Positions 11,545 to 21,915 of a stretch of 64,000 bases of DNA are shown here, piece by piece. This DNA is from Emmonsiellopsis sp. PD_33. Lineage: Eukaryota; Ascomycota; Eurotiomycetes; Onygenales; Ajellomycetaceae. The translations under genes were made by a program, and so were the position numbers. Where the stretch lies: contig JANTQF010000033.1 in NCBI GenBank assembly GCA_032988165.1, forward strand, positions 1 to 64,000, read 5' to 3'. The notes under the pieces were generated by a model. It searched no databases. It was not told the DNA's origin and saw nothing but the letters and a program-made list of their open reading frames with translations. The first letter of the stretch is position 1; each line of letters starts with the position of its first letter.

Positions 11545-12787
11545 ATGCCCGCCACAACCTCCCCCGTTACCCCTCCGCTGCCCACCGAGCACGACCTCCC
11601 CAAACAACAGCCCGCTGCCCCAAATGCCACAGTTGCCCAGATCAAGTCGTTTGCCGCGGGCGGAGTCGGTGGCCTTTGCGCCGTGGTTGTCGGCCACCCC
11701 TTCGACCTGGTCAAGGTCCGCCTGCAGACCGCTGAGAAGGGCGTCTACTCCGGAGCTATCGATGTTGTCAAGAGAACAATTGCCCGCGAGGGCCTTGTGA
11801 GGGTATGCTCCCTACTCCCGCTGGCCTGGCTTTGTCGTGCCACCGGCTAACAACAGCGATAGGGCCTGTATGCTGGTGTCTCTGCCCCGTTGGTTGGCGT
11901 CACCCCTATGTGTATGTGCCCCCCCTATTTCCTTTGATATTTTTGTTAGTAACTAACGCTGTTCTTCCTTTTAGTTGCTGTCAGCTTCTGGGTATGTGGA
12001 CCGCCTTGATTAACCCGTCCTATGCCCCTCTATTTCTAGCTCCCGTCTAATCTTTATATCAGGGCTACGATCTGGGAAAAACCCTGGTCCGCAACTTCTC
12101 AACCGTTCCAGTCCACAACGGAACCGCCCAGTACTCTATCGCCCAGATTTCTGCCGCTGGTTTCTTCTCCGCCATCCCCATGACCCTCATCACCGCCCCC
12201 TTCGAGCGTGTCAAGGTCCTCCTGCAGATCCAAGGCCAGAACCCCCCGCCTCCCGGCCAGAAGCCCAAGTACTCCGGAGGCGTCGATGTTGTGCGCCAGT
12301 TGTACAAGGAGGGCGGTATCCGCAGCGTGTTCCGCGGAAGCGCCATGACCTTGGCCCGTGATGGACCCGGTTCCGCCGCCTACTTCGCCGCCTACGAATA
12401 TATCAAGCGAACCCTCACTCCCAAGGACGCTGAAGGAAACGTCACCGGTGAATTGTCCTTGCCTGCAGTTGTCGCCGCTGGTGGCGCCGCTGGAATTGCC
12501 ATGTGGATCCCCGTTTTCCCCATCGACACCATCAAGTCCCGCCTGCAGAGCGCTGAGGGCCGACCCACCATCGGCGGAACCATCCGTGGCGTATATGCCT
12601 CTGGCGGATTCAAGGCCTTCTTCCCCGGATTCGGCCCAGCCTTGGCTAGAGCCGTGCCCGCCAATGCTGCTACATTGTATGTCCTTGTTACCCTGCAGCC
12701 CAAATACGGTAAATGCTAACAATCAATTCCCAAAACAGCCTTGGCGTCGAGCTAGCACACAAAGCCATGTCCAACTTCTTCGACTAG
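11545..12787 (+). CDS. acuH: Mitochondrial carnitine/acylcarnitine carrier
   Basis: Five exons: 11545-11802, 11863-11911, 11975-11991, 12063-12676 and 12739-12787; 328 residues. Exon 3 is a 17-base micro-exon. Three mitochondrial-carrier repeats are visible, each with its signature: HPFDLVKVRLQ (Pro 52), APFERVKVLLQ and FPIDTIKSRLQ. The Glu-Arg in the second signature (PFERVK) is the mark of the carnitine/acylcarnitine and ornithine carrier branch. The remaining pattern fits yeast Crc1 and Aspergillus AcuH. It exchanges acylcarnitine and acetylcarnitine for carnitine across the inner mitochondrial membrane, which is needed for growth on acetate and fatty acids. It could be mistaken for an ornithine carrier; the overall sequence favours AcuH. 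Confidence 0.9.
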
Positions 12788-13180
12788 ACTAAACGTTCAC
12801 CTGTTAGGGGTTGTATATATATATCCGATAGATCACGCCACCACGCCGCATCGTGTCAGACAGGAGAGCAGAGGGCTATGATACCCATGTTATTCCAGAG
12901 GGCATAAATATTTCTCTCTATTATTTCATTTATACAAAATTTTCTATTTTCACGTATATAGCATGTTTCCGTATTTTCTGGTGTACTATGTATGGCATTT
13001 GCTGCATTTTCCGCCTTCTTTTTGTTTTATATCCAGCCTAGATAGAGCGCATTCATAGAACAAATCTCTTCATTTGGATTCCTGTACATATTTCTTCCGC
13101 GTGTTTTGTAGTAGCTGGTTACTTCGTGGCAAACATATTGCCTTTGGTGCTTGCCGCGACTCTGCCCCTTATAACCCAGC
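12788..13180. other. Convergent intergenic region, no gene seen
   Basis: AT-rich 3' flanks of acuH (plus) and the TFIIIC gene (minus). Terminator or polyadenylation signals are not distinct. Confidence 0.55.
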
Positions 13181-15667
13181 CTACATCCTAAACTTCCCCC
13201 CACAATAAACACAAGCAGGAAACGCCCGACAAACAACTCCCAACAACCCCTCCTCCCTCTGCCCCACGCCATCCCCCATCGCAGGATCCACAGCCCCGGG
13301 CCCCTGTACAACATCAACATCCACAACCTCACTCCCACAGATCGCGCAGCGTTTCGAAACCGACGGATCCTGCAACGATAAGAAGGTCAAGCCGCATCGA
13401 GCTAAACCCATCATCCATCCACCATCAATTAATTAATCATAAAAACTCAACCGTAAAAAAAAGGGGGGGAACTAACCAAAAACATGCCCCTGTGCACACT
13501 GCGCCTCCTCCGCCGCATACCACTCGATCCCTTCGCCGCAGACCTCGCAGAACTCAAAGACTTCCCCGCCAGCTCCCATGCGCAGGTCCGCAGGTTGTGG
13601 CGGGATGGTTCTTCTGTGCACGCCGTGGAGGTCGCCGCCGTGTGCTTCGAGTTCCTCTATGGTGTTTATTTCGCCGGATAGATCCAAGCCCGTTTCGCGG
13701 GCCAGGTATTGGGCGGTTGATTTTGCCAAGCGGAGCAGACGGGGATGGTCCGGGTGGCAGGTAATGACGCAGCAGAGCGCGGCGTAGAGGAGCTTTTTAT
13801 CCCACGGTCCCGCCGTGGCAGGCCAGTGCTGTTCGTCAAGCATGAACGCGAGAACCGCCGCGCGCGACTCGTGCGTCGTCTCCGGGGTGATTGCGCCAGG
13901 GACGCGCCAGGGGAAGCCCAAATCCACCTGGACCTGCCCATCAATTGTCTGGTGTGGCGGGGCAAAGACGACGGTGGCGTGCTCTTTTGCGGTGGTAATG
14001 TACTCGATCATGTCGGTTGGGTGGAGGGTGAAGCACGCTGCGAGCCAGCCGTTGCAGGCGGCTAGACCCCATGTTGTCGCTTGGGACATGCCTGCCAGGT
14101 CATGGTCGAGGTCGAAGCGGCTGCGGAAGGATTCGATTTGATGGTGGAGGTCTGTGGCTTGCGAGGTGTTTGGGGGTGGGAGTTGGTGTGGAATGGGGAG
14201 GGTGATGGATTGGAAGGAGGAGGGTTGGTTTACGATGTGGAGGGTTGAGGTGGCTGTTTGGGGATCGGGGATGGATGTCATGCCTGGATTTAGATTAGCA
14301 TGAGGTTCTGCGGTTTGGTTATAGACTGTGTCCTACCAGTGATGTTTTCCCATTGGAGGTCTGGCATTCCTCCCCCGTTGCCGGCGCGCATGGATTGATA
14401 GAGTGATAGATGGGAGTCCGGCTTTGGACCAAGCAGCCCATCAAAGGTAATGACAACATACCCGCCAACGAAGGCGGCTGCCAGTGAGAATGAACCATCA
14501 TCGGTGCCCTTTTCAAATTAGCAAACCATAGCCAAAGGTACGAAGCGCAGGAACAATACCTTGTGGGGCACCCAGTGTAAACGGTCTTTGAATCTCAACT
14601 GTAGAAACTGCTCGTCCTCGGGCAGGGGGACCGGTTCACTTAAACGTAAATCCAGCCGGCTGGAGAGTTCATTTCCCTCCGCTAGATCTTCTCCCTCCTC
14701 CGGTCTCGTGTGAATGAGGTAAACCCTCACCTCAGTACCGTATATCACAGCAAGGGGCGAACTATATCTCGGCCTACCTTGCTCGTCCTGGTTATAACTC
14801 CAGGCACTCCACGAGATACGTGAGATAATGTAGAGGGAATTCATCGCCATGCCAAATAGAGTGCTGGTCTGAGTGTGCGGGGACGGGGCAGTCGGCGGGG
14901 ATAAGCTGTTATGCGACACGACCTCCGCACTCCAGCCGGGTCCTATCCGATCATTTCGAATCCTTATGAGCGTTAGATCATTACAGTCGTTCCCAACGGC
15001 CAGTAGAGACGTATCCGCGAGGTCAAAAGGGCGATTCCCGATGTCATCCCCGTTGGATTTCGCGCAAAGCGGACCCCAGCAAAACGACCTCACATTCTGC
15101 TTCCGCCGCAAAGTATGCTCGTCGTAATCCCCCGTCGTCGCGAAAAACCCCTTCGCTGCATGATTGACAATCATCACCCTCACCCACTTGGACTGGCCAT
15201 CCGCCAGCTCCCATAGCGAAAGAATCAAGTTACTCGTCAGCACCGCGAGGACGGGGCGGTTATATCTGCCCAGGCCAGCGGGGGACCAAGAGAGGTCGAC
15301 AACACTGCTAGAAGACTGTTCCGCGCCGATGGAGAAAGTAGCGCTAGCCTGCGGAAATGTCATGGGCCAGTCTTTGTTTGTGAAGAGATTTGCGCGGAAC
15401 TTGGTCGAGGTCCATTTCGCATTGCTCGTCGCGTCTGTCGCGGGGCTGATTTGGGGTATCTGTGATCGCGCATTAGCATGATGAACTTGGAAGGATGTTC
15501 GAATCCAAAGGAACGTGGGGTCTGAGATGTGAGATTCTCTGATATATATGCTAACACACCAGGACATAAACGTATTCTCCGAGCGCGATGGCAAGGTCGC
15601 CGTCCGTCGACCACGAAAGACAGTCAAAAGATGAGGGATAGAGGTTGAGTTCGACGGGCTCAAGCAT
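13181..15667 (-). CDS. TFIIIC 90-kDa subunit (Sfc9/tau60-like), WD-propeller plus zinc finger
   Basis: Five exons: 15667-15560, 15459-14560, 14508-14337, 14283-13477 and 13401-13181; 735 residues. The N-terminal part is a beta-propeller of the TFIIIC delta type, opening with LNLYPSSFDCLSWSTDGDLAIALGEYV and continuing with DLSWSPAG and SLWELADGQ blades. The C-terminus is a cysteine-rich zinc-finger module: FCEVCGEGIEW, CAQGHVF, CAICGS and CVYCGG across the last intron. The module is complete only with the TTTAG acceptor at 13403-13402; the next AG gives an early stop. As part of TFIIIC it would recognise or bridge B-box promoters of tRNA genes for RNA polymerase III. An internal ATG at 14281 opens a long frame, but it lies two bases inside exon 4, so it is not the start. 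Confidence 0.88.
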
Positions 15668-16034
15668 GGTTATTTAGTGACAGCCATTTACTATGCGAGG
15701 ATTAATTTCTAGATGTGTCAAGGGCGATAATATTAATTCATATAATTCATTGTAGTCAACTCCGTTGAAATGTTGGTCTACCGAGACCGACCTCGGGAGT
15801 GACGTGAGAAAATATATTTTTTGCATCTGTTTCCTGCAGCGCAAAACAACAAATATCAGAATCGATCCTTACTTCCAAGGTTCCAGCTCAACTTACCCCG
15901 CACATTTTGATCTTTCAACGAGCTGAGAATCTTGATCTCTTATTATTTTTGTTTAGTTGGCTGTTTCCAATCCCAGGACAATACGTTGTAGAGTAAATAA
16001 TTCATATTAGTTGCAGACTAAATCTATCATAGGA
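15668..16034. other. Intergenic, no gene seen
   Basis: Promoter side of the TFIIIC gene and 3' flank of ALG1. Confidence 0.55.
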
Positions 16035-17619
16035 TTACCGCGTCAACCCAAGAAGCTCCCCAGCAATTGGATCCCACTCCTCATCCCATCGCCGTCGACT
16101 CTCGAGGAGGGCACCTTGTCGAAGTGTATCTATCTTCTTCGTGTCTCCCCCGAAAAGATCAAGCAGCTGATCCAAAAGTTCATCCGCACTACCAAAACCA
16201 AGTCCATTGACCCCCTCCGTGACCAGTTCCGGCCATGCCTCATACTTGTTCCAGCCAGTAACAGGGAGTCCAGCCCCAAACATATCCACCACCTTCATCG
16301 GCAAATCCACTCCGCTGCTGCTAGTATGCAAACACACCCCAAGCGACGCAGACGCGAGAAGGCGAGCGTAATTCTCCAAGCTAAGCCAGGCGGATTTAAT
16401 AGTCACCTTATCTAATTTTCCTTCAGCCATCAATGTAGCAATTTTAGAAAGATACATTTGGCGCTGAGGGCCCTTGCCCGTTATTATAACACCAATAAAC
16501 GGAAGACTCTCGTTGGTCGTCGTGGCAATGTCTGAATAGCGACATAAAGCATCGATCAAAAGCGAGAAATCCTCGTCTGGGGTCCACGAAGTCGAGCTTA
16601 CAAGAAGTCGACACCTGCCCGTCATCATGCCTTTGACGAACTGAGTTGTCTCTGGAAGGGAGGACAAGAACTCGAACTTCTCCTTGTCGTTTGTAATAGG
16701 CTTAAAAAGTGACGGTGGACGGTCATGTAAAACCAGAATTGGAGATTTTATCTTCATATCGTCGCGTAACTGCCGGGCCATGGCGTTGCTGACACAAAAA
16801 TGGGCCGTAGCAAAGTAAGACATTAAGGATTCATGGTGTCTATTAATCCTGACCATTGGATGGCTATTTCCCAGCTTTAGTGCCAGGATGGAATATCCAA
16901 AATTGTGCCAGTCAATGATGAGGTGTGTGAGGCGGAGCACACATATGAGTTGGGCCATGACAAGCGTCGGAGCAGAAGGGGGGTTCTGAACCGAGAAGAT
17001 AACGGGGAAGCATTTCAGTATCGAGGTCGCAAATGAAGGAACCAAGGTAGATTTCAGAGGGCTTCATCTCGGATCTTTTAAGGAACGGACTGGAGAGCGA
17101 CGAATAAACGACAACACACGAATTGGAACAGACTAACCTGAACTATCATCCATTTACACGGCCTTGACCGGTATCCCAACGCAACCCACAAGCACCAGGA
17201 TTGGTGCAATATCTTTAAAGCAGCGACCACTGGGAAAAGATATCTATTTCGGGTTTGCAGGATCCCCGGGGGCGGAGTGAGGGGGACGACGGAAACTTGC
17301 GGATTATCAACCAAATCGGGGTGGAGTGCAGAATCTAATATTCGACTCGAGTTAGTATCCGGATACTGAGAAAGTATTAAACAAGTGGAAAGAGGGGAAG
17401 CAACTTACTAGTATACCCGACGAGCGAAACATGGCCCCCATGCTTTGCAATACTTAATGCATGGTATTGCATCCGTGGACTGTGGCCGATATCACCAAGG
17501 ACCAGAATTTGGACGGAAGATCCCCTTGAGCGTTTAGGGTCGTATCGCGATGGTAATAATAGCAACACCAGAACACACGCCGTTATGGGGAGCAGGGCCC
17601 CGATAAGGACTACCAGCAT
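16035..17619 (-). CDS. alg1: Chitobiosyldiphosphodolichol beta-mannosyltransferase (ALG1)
   Basis: Three exons: 17619-17409, 17334-17138 and 16985-16035; 452 residues. An N-terminal membrane anchor (residues 1-24) is followed by QILVLGDIGHSPRMQYHALSIA, the GT33 N-terminal signature. Then come VQNPPSAPTL with LIIDWHNFGYSIL, and a C-terminal glycosyltransferase group-1 domain: SSTSWTPDEDF, the ITGKGPQ loop, and the donor-site segment TSSSGVDLPMKVVDMFGAGLPV. ALG1 adds the first mannose from GDP-mannose to GlcNAc2-PP-dolichol on the cytosolic face of the ER in N-glycan assembly, an essential step in yeast. Length matches the family. Confidence 0.95.
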
Positions 17620-18179
17620 GACGAGGGCGGGGGAGCGTTTCTCAAGGATCGGTCATCAGACGACTGTAGCAGGGTTTCATCCCTAACGTATTAAGGGTGC
17701 GGATCACGGCATTAGCTGCAATTGGATGTTGAAAGCACCAGAAGCGTAGATCGAGGTCGACGGGTGTTCGAGTGTCGTGGAAATTGGCCTGGTGTTGGGT
17801 GGAGTTGAGCCTCAGACCCAAGATTCGGGCGCTTTTCCCTTTTGGGACACGGCATGACGCACAGACCACTCGGCTTGGCGGCTCGCTCATCGGCCCGCGA
17901 ACTATGGGGCAGCCGAGACGTTGGAGCTACTAATGGCCGGAGAATGCGCACAATAGTTTCACAGCTTGGACCAAACATCTCCAATTTAAGTGTTTTATTG
18001 GGGAGTCGAGGGTTGAGTGCTTGCCAAGCAAAATACTAGTTACCTCGAAAATACAATTTTTTTGGGAATGAGGGGTCGCATACTACATTTGCCTTGTGCC
18101 ATCAAAGAAGCCTTGCCAGTTGCATAGAAACCGACACAAGAGAGAAACATAAGGAAACATCCACATGTACCATTTTCCC
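17620..18179. other. Intergenic, no gene seen
   Basis: Promoter side of ALG1 and 3' flank of the MFS gene. An open frame at 17890-17642 has no domain pattern. Confidence 0.55.
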
Positions 18180-20283
18180 TTAATGCCTCATATCCCTCGT
18201 CGCATTCCTGGCATGGAGTCTGCCCATCCATGATTTTGCTGTCCAGATGCGAATCTTCTTGCCCCACAACATAAAGATCAACAATGACAGATTATTCAAC
18301 AACAGCACCCCACAGAATATCCCCGAAATAACTACCGCATACCCACTTTCCAAAATCCAGTCAAGCAGGTATGACCCCATCCCAAACGATATGGCCTGTT
18401 TACCCAAGTTCATCGCAATAAGCATCTCAGACGTGTTGGCATAGTAGGAATCCACAGCGTATGCGAGCGTGAACGAGAAGTAGAAGTACGCGCCCCACTG
18501 GTCCATCACCACGCCAGCAAAGTAGCCTATCCAGTGGAGATTTCTCTCTGCTGTAAGGCCGTACACAATGAGACCGGCGGGCGACATTAGCATCGCTGGT
18601 AGCATGACACCCAGGCGCATCTCGGCTTCACGGATTCCATTATTTCGTTTTGTGTAGTAAGCAGCGAGCCTGTCAGAAGATGAGGTGAACGGGAACGCAA
18701 GAAGGAACCCTAATCCGCTCGCTACGGCGATTAGACCCGAATTTTGCTACCGTGGAGATGATTATAAGCGCTCTATTCATTGCTTTCTCTCTCTTGGTTT
18801 GGCGTAACTCACCTCGGCCCAGTTATATGGCTCTGCCATAATCTTGATAGGGAACGTGTAATTGAAGGCAAGGGCTCCGAGCCCGATGTATATCCCTGGA
18901 AAAATAAGTTAGAATCATCCAACAAGGGACGCGTCCCTACTGCTAAGGCAACTCGACTCCTTCATCTTACATACCAAAGCTTGTAATGACCCATAATACG
19001 GCGGGGACAGGGAAATATGTAAATGATCGAAGGATTGTCATAAAGAATTCTTCCTCATGGTAAATTTCGCCCCATAAGCTCAGAGTTTGGAGATAGGTCT
19101 TTCGCTTTGGAAGTTCGACGGGCGGCACGATGTTCTCAGTGTGATTCTGGCCGCCCGGCTTGTCTGAGGAATCTTCTGTAGGTGTCGAGGCGGGTGATTC
19201 CTTTCCTGTACGTCGGTAGGCTGACTCTTCGACAAATAAAATGGCAGCTACCAGCAATGCCGCTGCGAATGCGATTACGACATAAAAAAAGAGACGCCAG
19301 GAGTACCCCCCAGCCAGCATGTAGCCGGAGAAAAGAGGCGATACAGACCCTAGGCATAGACAAACCGTATAATAGCCGATGCGCTTGCCCCTCTCATGAA
19401 TAAAGAATATGTCATTTACCATCTGGACCGGGAGCGATTCGCATACTCCAGCTCCGAACGAGTGGAAGATACGGGCGACCATAAGTCCTGCAAAGGTTGT
19501 GGCTTGGGACGCCCCAATGAGACCGCCAACAAACTAGCAAAAATGCAAGTCAACATTTCAAATCGATTTGACGGTGACGTATCCACCCAAGACTTACAAA
19601 GGTCATAGACAAGAGGGTGACTGGTCGGCGGCCGATCTTAAGATATAAGGGTACAAGCACTAACGACCCTGTAAAGTAGGTGGTTAACACGTCATTCAAC
19701 CGGTTCAAATTTCGCCTTGAGACCAAAGAAAATTACCTACCAAACCCAAATGCTAAGTTAGGGTAGGAAACAAGGCCCGAAGCAGTTGCATGAGAAATGT
19801 TGAAGTCCTTGGCATAGATTGAGATATACACGCTAGGTCCTAGAAGAGCGGTGTTCCCCAAGAACGAAAAAAAGGAAACGATGATTAAAATGGTGTTTTT
19901 CCTCCATCTTGGCCACTAAAATATGATTCAATAAGCACGGCTTCGCTTTGAGAAGCCAATTTGGGGCCCTACTTGGAGTGGATCGTTTGGGTCTTCTGCT
20001 GGCACGGGATATAGCGCCTGTCCGTATGTTGACGAGACATTCTCTACAGGCACATATTAGTCTCTATTTCCCATGCTCATATCTCGTCTGAGTTCAGGGC
20101 AACTGGAAACCAAATCGTACCGTCGGCTTTTAGATTGACTGTTCCTGGGATATCCTCCTCGTGGGCTCGACTTGATTCAATTCAACTATTAGCTCTCAAT
20201 CTCAATCTCAAACGAACAACGTACGAAAGATATCAATACCTATGAGCGGAACGCCTGATGTTTTCAAAGGAATTACCCGCCAT
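18180..20283 (-). CDS. Major facilitator superfamily transporter
   Basis: Eight exons: 20283-20240, 20170-20121, 20043-19973, 19915-19741, 19668-19598, 19533-18975, 18895-18813 and 18746-18180; 539 residues. The N-terminal tail ends in VPAEDPNDPLQWPRWRK, the usual entry to span 1 in fungal MFS drug/polyamine-type carriers. Twelve spans follow. Loop 2-3 carries LKIGRRPVTLLS, the MFS motif A; span 4 follows with VARIFHSFGAGVCESLP. A charged central loop of about 50 residues separates the halves. Substrate cannot be told from sequence. Exon 1 is the least certain: it needs an AAG acceptor at 20172-20171, because an in-frame stop lies between the more usual TAG and the coding frame. Confidence 0.85.
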
Positions 20284-21915
20284 TGTATACAGCTGGTGCG
20301 CGGTGGAAATAGAAAGTTAGGAGATTCCACTGGTTCCCCACATTGATGAGCGACAAAATCCGGGGCATGTTGAAGGGGTTTTAAGGAGTGATTGCGACGG
20401 GGGACCGAGCTGAGAGTACCCCTGCCTGAGTCAATATATCCAGAGTCGGACCATGACACATTTGCTCGTCTCCAATGGGGCGGTGTGGAATAACAAGTAT
20501 CCATCGGACGCATGGAGCAACGGCCAGCCTGGCGGAGATAAACTCGGAGAGTATTTCCTGCGAATCAATAAAGTACAGTATCCGCCAATTGTTCGGAGAG
20601 GGAAAGCCGGGGTTTCCTAGCAGATGGCTGAATCAGGATATGCAACTCCCGAGAATTTAGGCTTGATTGCCATGGGATCCTGACTGTTCTTGCAATAGGC
20701 GTCAAGCTGGTAGTACAACCTGACTAGAACCCATATTGGCCAAGAAAAATGCGTGCCTCCCGTTGTGACGATATTCTGGAAAATTCCTGTAACAGTAAGT
20801 GATTGATTATGAAACCTGTTTCGCCGCCTGAAGCCAATAGATAAGTCCCTTTGTACGGCATCCTTGGCGGCGTCTGGATGACAGCCTGTAGAGTTTTAGA
20901 TCGCGGCAGGAGACTCTGCCTAGAAATTGCAACTAAAATACCCGTGCACCCAAGCTGGACGCGTGCAATATCACCAGGATAAAATCTAGGGCAGTTAATA
21001 TGTAGCCTCTGACAGTCCATCTCAAGCCGGGGGCAGTGCGAGGAGGCTACTCTCGACTTGTAATTTGGCTGGTCTGTTGCTGTAGTAAATGCCAGGATGT
21101 GGGTTGATTTCACCGCCAGAGGGTTATTTGGTTAATTACCTCAAGCTTCCTTGAACCCTGGGATTGCATGAAAGATATTTAAAATATTTAGGGCTAAAGG
21201 AGGGCTGGACACGATCCCCTGTTCGAACGAGGGGTCCATTCCTCGGGCCGTGAAAGCACAAAAGCATTCTCTTGGTATCGGATCTATCGGTGCGGTCAAA
21301 AGGATGGTGATCACATAACTGTCATTGCGGGGGATGGAGGCGATAGTGGCTCAGGGGTTCGATATATACGGTATCCGGCATCCAGCCTTTGGAAACGAGG
21401 ATGAAGATGGGTAGTACTCCTAGGGCCTGCAGTGACCAGTTCGTTGGGAAGAAGACATGAGCCCCAAACATGTCAGCAAGTATTCATTGGTATTCACCGC
21501 CGCTGAGTCTTCTCGCCGTCCCTCTGAATCGACTTGGACCAGGAGGAGAGATGTGGTGGAAGACGATACGACCTCTCGCCAAGCCGCGTCATGTGACTCT
21601 GGGGATGCGCCTCGATGTTGAGCCAGGGGAAGACGACGACGAACGGCCACCGTGGTATCAGGAGCATCCACGAACACCGACTTGGCCAGCCGTGGACTCT
21701 TCTCGGTCACCACCGGATTGTCCAATTGGCAATTGGTCGTCCTCGATACCGACCCTCCGATTCTTCGCGATTTCCAAGCAGGACCAACGTGCTCCCTTCG
21801 CCGCGGCCGCATCAACAGCTGGGGGCACATACCCGTTACACATCCCGCCGCAGCCAACGGTCTAACGCTCTGTTTCCAATATTGGTTTCATTTTTGATAT
21901 GATGGAGACCGTTGT
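20284..21915. other. Divergent promoter region of the MFS and zinc transporters
   Basis: About 1.6 kb with no supported gene. Several open frames (20513-20208, 21113-20724, 21857-21420 minus; 21470-21865 plus) overlap each other and show no family pattern. Confidence 0.55.

Noticed and set aside
12099..12722. 207-codon minus-strand frame opposite the carnitine carrier
   Set aside because: Gly/Ser/Asp-rich antisense shadow of the carrier repeats.
14281..14281. ATG at 14281 as the start of a separate 269-codon gene
   Set aside because: It lies two bases inside exon 4 of the TFIIIC gene; upstream exons continue the same family pattern in frame.
15480..15510. TTCGAATCC-like tRNA T-arm string
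   Set aside because: No anticodon arm or acceptor stem can be drawn around it; it lies inside intron 1 of the TFIIIC gene.
21470..21865. 131-codon plus-strand frame upstream of the zinc transporter
   Set aside because: Overlaps other open frames in two phases and on the other strand; no family pattern and not in frame with the transporter.
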